A DNA stretch of 18,003 nt from CCY15215 sp039194995 (GTDB lineage: Bacteria; Cyanobacteriota; Cyanobacteriia; Cyanobacteriales; Spirulinaceae). Positions 1 to 6,483 of this stretch are shown here, in pieces. The notes beneath the pieces were generated by a model. The model had not been told where the DNA came from, ran no database searches, and saw nothing but the letters and a program-made list of their open reading frames with translations. The stretch spans positions 1 through 18,003 of the forward strand of contig JBCCVR010000158.1 in NCBI GenBank assembly GCA_039194995.1, in the 5' to 3' direction. Each line of letters begins with the position of its first letter. The stretch's first letter is position 1. The position numbers were made by a program, and so were the translations under genes.

Positions 1-80
1 CCGCCTCTTGGCTGCGAAAATTTACCATCCCAGAACTCGAAGCTGTTTTGCGAGATCATATTTTCACCACTGTCGATTAA
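1..80 (+). CDS. C-terminal end of an unidentified protein (5' truncated by window edge)
   Basis: The third plus-strand reading frame is open from the left edge to a TAA at 78-80 and reads as a normal protein C-terminus (ASWLRKFTIPELEAVLRDHI, then FTTVD). The other two frames read less like protein. Only about 25 codons are visible, so no family can be named. Its stop codon directly abuts the stop codon of the convergent ammonium transporter-cyclase gene, with no base between them. I see no room for a terminator between the two. The start lies outside the window. Confidence 0.5.
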   Translation, partial: ASWLRKFTIPELEAVLRDHIFTTVD

Positions 81-3000
81 CTAAATTAATTTTTGTTGGC
101 AGCGTTCTAAATAAATGTGTACGACGCGATCGCCATCAAAGAATTTGAGACAAGTTTCGAGCAATTCTCGCGCTTTCTCATAATCTTCGAGAAAATATTG
201 TAAGAGTGCCTGCTCTACCAGATTCTTAGTGGTTCGTTTTTTCTCCCGTATTTCTGGCGGATCGGCATCGAAGACTTCTAAGACAGAAATAGGCTGACTC
301 GTCCCTTTCACGAGAACGCGATCTAGCAGGCGAATTTGATATTTTTCCGGATGTTCGAGCTTCAAAAAAGTATTGTGAGAAATCAGTAATGGTGTTTGAT
401 AAATTTTTGTCAAACCTTCAATTCGAGAAGCTAAATTGACAGCATCGCTAATGACAGTTCCATCCATTCGTTCTTCACCACCGACCGTTCCCATCATTAA
501 TAACCCGGTATTGATACCAACACCGATACGAATCTCAAAAGGATATTCACCTTTGAGATTGCTTTGAGAAAGTTTTTCTAACATGGCGATACCTGCATCG
601 ATCGCATCGTCTGCACTGCCGCCAAATAGTGCCATAATGCCATCGCCAATATACTTGTCGATAAAACCGTGATTGGTTTTGATTTGCGGTCCCATTTCCG
701 AAAAATAGTGATTGATAAATTTAAAATTATCTTTTAAACTCAAAGACTCGGAAATCGTCGTAAAATCGCGAATATCGGCAAATAAAACCGACATTTCCCG
801 GGCGATCGCATCTCCCAATTCAACATCTAAAATACTGGTTTTTTTGAGGGCTTGTAGAAATTCCTTGGGAACGAATTTATTGTAAGCGCGATCGATTTGA
901 ATGAGTTGTAATTGGGTTTTAATCCGAGCGAGTAATTCTTGTTGTAGAATCGGCTTCGTTAAATAATCATTTGCGCCAACTTCCAATCCTCGCACCAAAT
1001 CGGAAATTTGATTTTTTGCCGTCACGAGAATAATGGGAAGTTCGTTTAAATGCCAAGATTGGCGGAGTTTTTCTGCCAGTTCGTAACCGGAAATATCCGG
1101 CATCATAACATCCAATAAAATCAGATCGGGCTGCCAATTACCCGCCAGAATGTCTAAGGCTTCTGTTGCATTCATTGCTGAAGCGATCGCATAGCGCTCT
1201 CCCGAGAGAAATTTTTGCAAAACCTGCAAATTTACGGGTTCGTCATCAACAATTAAAATTTTGAATTCTGGCTCTCGTTCCTCTAAAGAGATGGGCTGAA
1301 TGGCTTCTGTTGATAAATCCAAATCTACCGTGCTCCTGACGGGTTGCGCGATCGGAACATCGTTCTGAATTTCTCGAGGGGGAGGTGTATTTTCGGCAAT
1401 GGGTAACGTAAAGGTAAAACTAGAACCGACTCCAACTTCAGAACTGACTTTAATTTCGCCTTTGTGTAACTCAACTAGTTTTTTGGTTACGGCTAATCCC
1501 AAACCCGTGCCGTTATAACTGCGAGAAATTGACCCATCTGCCTGTTCGAAGGCTTCAAAAATGCGCTCTAATTTTTCTTCGGGAATGCCAATCCCCGTAT
1601 CTGCCACTGTAATGGCTAAAGAAGCAGATCCGGCTGTTGCTGCTGTAATGCTCACCGTTCCCGATTGAGTAAATTTAATGGCATTACCAATTAAATTATA
1701 AAAAATTTGTTCCAAACGATTTTCATCGGCACGTACCCAAGGGATATCTTGCGTTAGGCGATCGCAAACTTCGAGTTCTTTTTTGCCAATTAAGGTTGGA
1801 GTCACGTCTACAACCCGCTTTAAAACCCGATGTAAATCCAAGGATTGTAACTGCAATTGTAAAGTTTTGCGCCGCAACTTGGCAAAATCTAAAATATCGT
1901 CGATCAAACTCGACAAACGGCGGCCGCTTTTGGCAATAATCTCGATATCTTCCCGTGTATCTGCCGTTAAATTGGCACTTTTACTACCTAATAGAAATTC
2001 GGCGAGGCCAACGATCCCGTGTAAAGGCGTGCGGAGTTCGTGGGAAGTATTGGCGAGAAACTCATCTTTAAGGCGATCGAGTTGTTTTAATTCTTCATTG
2101 GCAAAGGATAATTCTGCCGTGCGTTCGGTGACGGTTTGTTCTAAATTCAAATTGAGATCTTGCAATTGTCGGGCATAGTCTTCCACCGAATCCATGACCT
2201 GATTGTAACGAGAGGCAATATAACCCACCTCTGTAAAAGGTTCTACGGGAACTCGCAGGCTTAAATCTTGAGTGGTTGCCTGTTCTTCCATGACCTGAAA
2301 TAGATCGTGAAGTTCGGTTTTTGCCTGATGTTCCGAGACATTTAAACCGATTTGTTCGTCTTCTAAAGAGACTCTTAAAGGAGAGATACGATTGATAGCC
2401 CAAAGTACGAGTAACGTCACACCAAATGCCCAAATAAAGGCAACGCCAACCCCCAATAGTTGCACGCCAAGTTGTTGGTATCGCGTCAGTCCCGTTCCTA
2501 AAATCTCTGGCTTGCCAAATAAAGCCACTGCAAGGGTGCCCCAAACTCCCGCTACGCCGTGAATGGCAACCGCATCCACTGCATCATCAATGTGCCATCG
2601 CTCCAACCAGTAAACTGCCAATAACATCACCCCTGCGCCCATAAAACCGATGATTGCCGACTCCGCAGCCGTGACGGCAAAACAAGGGGCGGTAATCGCC
2701 ACCAAACCCGCAATCGAGCCGTCAATGAGGGATTCGACGCTCGGAATGCGATCGCGTTTCCACTTAATTGCTCCGGCTGCCAGCATCCCGCAGGCTCCAG
2801 CGAGAATTGTATTGACGATAATTCCGGGAATGCGTTCGTCAAGGGCAAGGGTACTACCTCCATTAAACCCCATCCAACCCAACCAAAGTAAAAGCGTTCC
2901 TAAAACAGAGAAAGGTAAATTAGAACCACTAATGGGATTAGATTTTTGGTGAGAGAAACGACCCGATCGCGGACCCACTACCAATAAAGTCGCCAATGCC

Positions 3001-3503
3001 ACCCAGCCGCCGATGCCGTGAACGACGGTAGAACCGGCAAAATCGATAAATCCCATGCGTCCCAGCCAGCCCAAAGGCTCGCCGATATCCGCCCCATTCC
3101 AAACCCAATGACCGAAAAGAGGATAAATCCCCACAGCAATTAGAATACAGATAATAAGATAAGCCTGAAATTTTAAGCGTTCTGCCACTGCACCGGAAAC
3201 GATCGTCGTTGCCGTCCCGCAAAACATAGCTTGAAACAGGAAAAAAGCCGCCAGCCAAGGTGAAGATTCAAAGGCTAGAAAAAAACCGCGATCGCCGATC
3301 CATCCTCCCAAGGAATGACCGAACATCAACCCATAACCGAATGCCCAAAACAACAAAAAAGAAATGCCAAAATCGACGAGATTTTTGACTGCAACATTAA
3401 TACTATTCTTTGAGCGGGTAAGTCCGGACTCCAGACACATAAACCCGGGCTGCATTAAGAATACCAAGCCCGCACAGCCCAGCAGCCAAGCGATATCCCC
3501 CAT
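81..3503 (-). CDS. Ammonium transporter fused to histidine kinase, receiver and adenylate cyclase
   Basis: A 1140-residue membrane sensor. Residues 1-380 are an Amt/Rh ammonium channel with many hydrophobic helices. The pore histidines H162 (in STVVHG) and H315 (in VAIHGVAG), the substrate-site D154 and the GFN motif with F213 are all visible. Residues 381-470 form a HAMP-like and coiled-coil linker. HisKA follows with phosphoacceptor H488 (SHELRTP), then HATPase boxes near N603-N607, DTGIGIP from D635 and GTGLGL at 665. The receiver (748-865) has D753/D754, phosphoacceptor D798, T828 and K850. The class III cyclase (about 900-1075) has metal aspartates D910 and D954, transition-state N1023 and R1027, and purine-selecting K950 with T1016. 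The Lys/Thr pair is that of cyanobacterial CyaC-type adenylate cyclases. Residues 1095-1140 look like one TPR-type hairpin. The ATG at 3503 gives a normal Amt start, but no strong ribosome site precedes it. Family roles are established; ammonium-to-cAMP signalling is inference. Confidence 0.93.
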   Translation of the reverse strand: MGDIAWLLGCAGLVFLMQPGFMCLESGLTRSKNSINVAVKNLVDFGISFLLFWAFGYGLMFGHSLGGWIGDRGFFLAFESSPWLAAFFLFQAMFCGTATTIVSGAVAERLKFQAYLIICILIAVGIYPLFGHWVWNGADIGEPLGWLGRMGFIDFAGSTVVHGIGGWVALATLLVVGPRSGRFSHQKSNPISGSNLPFSVLGTLLLWLGWMGFNGGSTLALDERIPGIIVNTILAGACGMLAAGAIKWKRDRIPSVESLIDGSIAGLVAITAPCFAVTAAESAIIGFMGAGVMLLAVYWLERWHIDDAVDAVAIHGVAGVWGTLAVALFGKPEILGTGLTRYQQLGVQLLGVGVAFIWAFGVTLLVLWAINRISPLRVSLEDEQIGLNVSEHQAKTELHDLFQVMEEQATTQDLSLRVPVEPFTEVGYIASRYNQVMDSVEDYARQLQDLNLNLEQTVTERTAELSFANEELKQLDRLKDEFLANTSHELRTPLHGIVGLAEFLLGSKSANLTADTREDIEIIAKSGRRLSSLIDDILDFAKLRRKTLQLQLQSLDLHRVLKRVVDVTPTLIGKKELEVCDRLTQDIPWVRADENRLEQIFYNLIGNAIKFTQSGTVSITAATAGSASLAITVADTGIGIPEEKLERIFEAFEQADGSISRSYNGTGLGLAVTKKLVELHKGEIKVSSEVGVGSSFTFTLPIAENTPPPREIQNDVPIAQPVRSTVDLDLSTEAIQPISLEEREPEFKILIVDDEPVNLQVLQKFLSGERYAIASAMNATEALDILAGNWQPDLILLDVMMPDISGYELAEKLRQSWHLNELPIILVTAKNQISDLVRGLEVGANDYLTKPILQQELLARIKTQLQLIQIDRAYNKFVPKEFLQALKKTSILDVELGDAIAREMSVLFADIRDFTTISESLSLKDNFKFINHYFSEMGPQIKTNHGFIDKYIGDGIMALFGGSADDAIDAGIAMLEKLSQSNLKGEYPFEIRIGVGINTGLLMMGTVGGEERMDGTVISDAVNLASRIEGLTKIYQTPLLISHNTFLKLEHPEKYQIRLLDRVLVKGTSQPISVLEVFDADPPEIREKKRTTKNLVEQALLQYFLEDYEKARELLETCLKFFDGDRVVHIYLERCQQKLI

Positions 3504-3636
3504 AGTTTTTTAGCACTCTCAATGTTGTTTAAATCGGTTCGAGTTCGCTATTACAGTATAGTGCGTCAATTTGGGAAATCCGGAAAGTTTGGGGGAAAGT
3601 GGAGAAGAACGTAATCAGAATACGGGCAAAATAGTG
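3504..3636. other. Divergent intergenic region between the Amt-cyclase and pentapeptide genes
   Basis: This 133-base gap must hold promoters for both directions. The only hexamers resembling a -10 box are two overlapping ones, TATAGT on the plus strand (3557-3562) and TATACT on the minus strand (3560-3555). Neither has a convincing -35 partner at 16-18 bases. I looked for an NtcA site (GTA-N8-TAC), as expected for a nitrogen-controlled transporter, and found none here. No hairpin or repeat is evident. Confidence 0.3.
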
Positions 3637-4542
3637 ATGAAGAGAATCAATTTCCGATATTTCTGCACGATCGCCGCGATCGCGATTTTAGGTGTCGCTA
3701 TTCCAGTAGATCTGGCTCGGTCAAATTTTCCCTTTCCTCAAGACTGTCCCGGGTGCAATTTTCAGGGGGCGAATCTCAGAGGGATGGATAGTCGCGGCCG
3801 GTCTCTCAACTGGCAGGGTGCGGATCTCGGCGATGCCGACCTCTCTCAGGCTAATTTACAAGGGATTAATCTTGCCAATGCCAATCTCAGCCGCGTGCGA
3901 CTGGTGGGCACCAATTTGCAAAACGCCAATTTAGCCGGAGCAAATTTAACAGAAGTCGTCCTGCATGGAACAATCTTGAAAGGGGCCGATCTGAGCAATA
4001 CCATGCTGATGGGAGCGAGTTTGCTGGCGATCGCGATCGAAGCCGGACAATTTTCTAATGCAGATTTAAGCGAGTCGCGCTGGCAAAATGTCTACTTGGG
4101 AGGGGCAAATTTGCAAGGAAGTATTCTCTTTCGCGCGAGTTTGCAAAATGTCGATCTCGTTTCGGCGAATTTGACAGAGGCAGATTTAACAGAGGTGAAT
4201 TTTAGGAGCGTCAAGTTAAGAAATGCCAATTTATCCGGCGCAAACTTGAGTTATGCCGACATAAGGGGAACGAGTTTAGTGGAAACGAATTTATCCGAGA
4301 GTCGCTTACAAGAAACGAATTTAACCGCCGCCGATCTAACCCTTGCCAATTTAACCCGAGCGGACTTACAACGGAGTACTCTAGAAAATGCCAACCTCGA
4401 TCGCGCCATCCTGCGAGAAGCCAACCTCATCGGAGTCAATCTCAACAGCGCCTATTTGCTCGATACGGACTTGTGCGATGCTATTATCTCTGAGGAGGGA
4501 GAAATCCGCAAATTAGACGGGGCTATGTTAAACTGCGAATAA
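3637..4542 (+). CDS. Secreted pentapeptide-repeat protein
   Basis: A 301-residue protein. Residues 1 to about 28 look like a signal peptide, with basic start MKRINFR and hydrophobic core TIAAIAILGVAI. From about residue 40 to 285 it is almost uninterrupted A(N/D)LXX pentapeptides, which fold as a right-handed four-sided beta helix. A CPGC pair just before the first coil and two cysteines in the C-terminal cap (LCDA, LNCE) could form disulphides in an oxidising compartment, so a periplasmic or lumenal location is likely. Cyanobacteria have many such proteins, mostly of unknown function. I chose ATG 3637 because it places the signal peptide at the N-terminus; an upstream TTG at 3571 would add 22 polar residues. 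No clear ribosome site is present. An ABC transporter gene follows 42 bases downstream and may be co-transcribed. Confidence 0.85.
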   Translation: MKRINFRYFCTIAAIAILGVAIPVDLARSNFPFPQDCPGCNFQGANLRGMDSRGRSLNWQGADLGDADLSQANLQGINLANANLSRVRLVGTNLQNANLAGANLTEVVLHGTILKGADLSNTMLMGASLLAIAIEAGQFSNADLSESRWQNVYLGGANLQGSILFRASLQNVDLVSANLTEADLTEVNFRSVKLRNANLSGANLSYADIRGTSLVETNLSESRLQETNLTAADLTLANLTRADLQRSTLENANLDRAILREANLIGVNLNSAYLLDTDLCDAIISEEGEIRKLDGAMLNCE

Positions 4543-4546
4543 AAAA

Positions 4547-4581
4547 CTAATAACCAATAACCAATAACTAATAACCAATAA
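4547..4581. repeat. Heptanucleotide array, 5 units (CCAATAA / CTAATAA)
   Basis: Five head-to-tail 7-base units: CTAATAA, CCAATAA, CCAATAA, CTAATAA, CCAATAA. It resembles the short tandemly repeated repetitive (STRR) heptamers known in cyanobacteria. It fills the gap between the pentapeptide stop and the ABC transporter ATG, ending three bases before that ATG. It therefore occupies the place where a Shine-Dalgarno sequence would be. Each unit contains TAA, and a 7-base period puts stops in all three plus frames. A related array lies just after the transporter gene. Confidence 0.9.
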
Positions 4582-4584
4582 AAT

Positions 4585-6333
4585 ATGCTTAATCCAAGAC
4601 TGCGAAAATTATTGGCTTATCTCCGTCCTCACTGGCAGCGAGTGGTCTTGGGGATTGTCGCCTTATTAATTGTTAATATTATCGGAGTATACATTCCTTT
4701 ACTGATTCGCGATGCGATCGATAGCCTTTCCGGTGCATTAGAATTTAGAACTATTTTGGGTTATGTATTTCTGATTGTTATTTTCGCATCGATTGTTTGG
4801 GTCATTCGCATGACTTCAAGAATTGCCATGTTTGGTATCGGCCGTCAAGTCGAATTCGATCTCAAACAGCGTATTTTTCAGCATCTCTTAAAGTTACAGC
4901 CCTCTTATTTTGACCGGAACTCAATTGGCGATCTCATGAACCGTGCGACGAGCGATGTTGATAATATTCGCCGCTTGGTGGGTTTTGCTGTTCTCAGCTT
5001 AGTCAATACTATTTTTGCGTATTGTTTTACCCTACCCGTAATGCTCGGCATTCATGTCAGATTAACCCTGCTAGCATTGCTGGTTTATCCCTTTATGTTA
5101 TTCGCCGTCCAATTATTTAGCGGTAGATTGAGAGACGAACAAAAAGACGTACAAGAAAGCCTCTCAGATCTCAGTCAACTTATTCAAGAAGATATGAGCG
5201 GGATTGCGTTGATTAAAATCTATGCCCAAGAATTAAATGAAGTGCTGGCTTTTAAAGGTAAAAATCGCAGTCTCCTCAATGCCAATTTAAAATTAGCCAG
5301 AACCCAAAATTTACTATTTCCGATTGTGGAGGGTTTGGTTTATGTCTCCCTTTTAATTCTCTTGTGGTTGGGAACGAGCGCGATCGAAGGAGGAGAAATT
5401 TCTATTGGAGATTTTGTCGCCTTAATTATTTTTGTAGAACGGTTAGTTTTTCCGACGGCTTTGTTGGGATTTACAATTACTGCCTACCAACGGGGTGAAG
5501 TAAGTATCGATCGCGTCGAATCGATACTCAATGCGTCCCCTTCGATTCAAGATGAAGCGGGAGCAATGGTTTTACCCCCAGAATTAGTAGAAGGTAAAAT
5601 TAGCGTTCAAAATCTGACGTTTACATATCCTAGTGGAACGCAACCCGCTTTAGACGATATCAATTTTGTTATCGAACCGGGAGAAACGATTGCTATTGTC
5701 GGTCCTATCGGTTCGGGAAAATCGACCCTTGCGAATGCGTTACCCCGCCTCTTAGATATCGAACCCGGACACGTTTTTTTAGATGGCTGCGATGTCACGC
5801 AACTACGTTTAAAAGATCTGCGCGAGGCGATCGCCTACGTTCCCCAAGATAGTTTTCTCTTCAGTACATTTATTAAAAATAATATTCGTTATGGCGATCC
5901 GTTGGCAGAACAATTAGAGGTTGAAGATGCTGCCAAACAGGCACAAATTCACCCGGAAATTCTCAATTTTCCCCGCCAATACGATACCCTCGTCGGAGAG
6001 CGAGGTATCACCCTCTCTGGCGGACAGCGACAGCGTGCTTCTCTTGCTCGTGCCCTCATTGTCGAAGCCCCCGTGTTAATTTTAGATGATGCCCTCTCCA
6101 GCGTAGACAATCAAACGGCAACGGAGATTTTGGGACTGCTAAAAAGCGAGGTGGGCGATCGCACGGTGATTTTTATTTCTCATCAACTTTCAGCAGCAGC
6201 AACAGCCGATCGAATTTTTGTGATGAGCGAGGGCAAAATCATACAAATAGGCGCTCACAGTCAACTCATCGAACAGCCGGGTTTATATCAACATCTTTGG
6301 AAACAACAACAACTAGAAAAAGCAGTGTTGTAA
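4585..6333 (+). CDS. ABC exporter half-transporter (fused membrane and ATPase domains)
   Basis: A 582-residue half-transporter of the MsbA/MdlB/multidrug exporter type. Residues 15-310 form the six-helix membrane domain. Residues 337-575 form the nucleotide-binding domain: Walker A GPIGSGKST (373-381), Q-loop near Q421, signature LSGGQ (477-481), Walker B VLILDD (497-502), D-loop SSVD and H-loop H533. The residue after the Walker B aspartate is D502, where canonical exporters have the catalytic glutamate. This substitution is often seen in the degenerate site of heterodimeric exporters, but no partner gene is adjacent. Length is normal for a half-transporter and the substrate cannot be inferred. 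The ATG at 4585 follows the heptamer array with no Shine-Dalgarno sequence. The pentapeptide gene 42 bases upstream may share its transcript. Confidence 0.93.
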   Translation: MLNPRLRKLLAYLRPHWQRVVLGIVALLIVNIIGVYIPLLIRDAIDSLSGALEFRTILGYVFLIVIFASIVWVIRMTSRIAMFGIGRQVEFDLKQRIFQHLLKLQPSYFDRNSIGDLMNRATSDVDNIRRLVGFAVLSLVNTIFAYCFTLPVMLGIHVRLTLLALLVYPFMLFAVQLFSGRLRDEQKDVQESLSDLSQLIQEDMSGIALIKIYAQELNEVLAFKGKNRSLLNANLKLARTQNLLFPIVEGLVYVSLLILLWLGTSAIEGGEISIGDFVALIIFVERLVFPTALLGFTITAYQRGEVSIDRVESILNASPSIQDEAGAMVLPPELVEGKISVQNLTFTYPSGTQPALDDINFVIEPGETIAIVGPIGSGKSTLANALPRLLDIEPGHVFLDGCDVTQLRLKDLREAIAYVPQDSFLFSTFIKNNIRYGDPLAEQLEVEDAAKQAQIHPEILNFPRQYDTLVGERGITLSGGQRQRASLARALIVEAPVLILDDALSSVDNQTATEILGLLKSEVGDRTVIFISHQLSAAATADRIFVMSEGKIIQIGAHSQLIEQPGLYQHLWKQQQLEKAVL

Positions 6334-6344
6334 GCACTCACCAA

Positions 6345-6393
6345 CCAATAACCAATAACCAACAACTAACAACCAATAACCAATAACCAATAA
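6345..6393. repeat. Heptanucleotide array, 7 units (CCAATAA and variants)
   Basis: Seven contiguous 7-base units: CCAATAA twice, CCAACAA, CTAACAA, then CCAATAA three times, preceded by a partial CCAA. The unit and orientation match the array at 4547-4581, so the two form direct repeats on either side of the ABC transporter gene. It begins 11 bases after the transporter stop. The variants show degeneration around one consensus, as expected for a slippage-generated repeat. Confidence 0.92.
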
Positions 6394-6398
6394 CCACC

Positions 6399-6431
6399 CT
6401 TCATGAGTTTTTCACAATTCTTCCGTAAACT
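6399..6431 (+). promoter_or_regulatory. Candidate OmpR/PhoB-type operator and promoter of the giant kinase
   Basis: Three pyrimidine-rich half-sites start 11 bases apart: CTTCAT at 6399, TTTCAC at 6410 and TTCCGT at 6421. A possible -10 hexamer TAAACT lies at 6426-6431. The block matches 24 of 33 positions with 13931-13963, upstream of the 160-residue protein, in the same orientation. An 11-base direct-repeat period is characteristic of OmpR/PhoB-family regulators, including cyanobacterial Pho boxes, but the half-sites do not fit the published Pho box exactly. The regulator is therefore unknown. The kinase ATG is 53 bases downstream. Confidence 0.45.
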
Positions 6432-6483
6432 ATAGGAACTGAGGATGATTTTGCCTCGATAGCGTGGCAAATAGCGAAGAATA

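Noticed and set aside
3504..3636. NtcA binding site upstream of the ammonium transporter fusion
   Set aside because: No GTA-N8-TAC match is present in the intergenic region.
3571..3636. Upstream TTG start for the pentapeptide-repeat protein
   Set aside because: It would place 22 polar residues before an obvious signal peptide; ATG 3637 fits export.
6345..6393. CRISPR array
   Set aside because: The units are only 7 bases, contiguous and without spacers; it is a simple tandem repeat.
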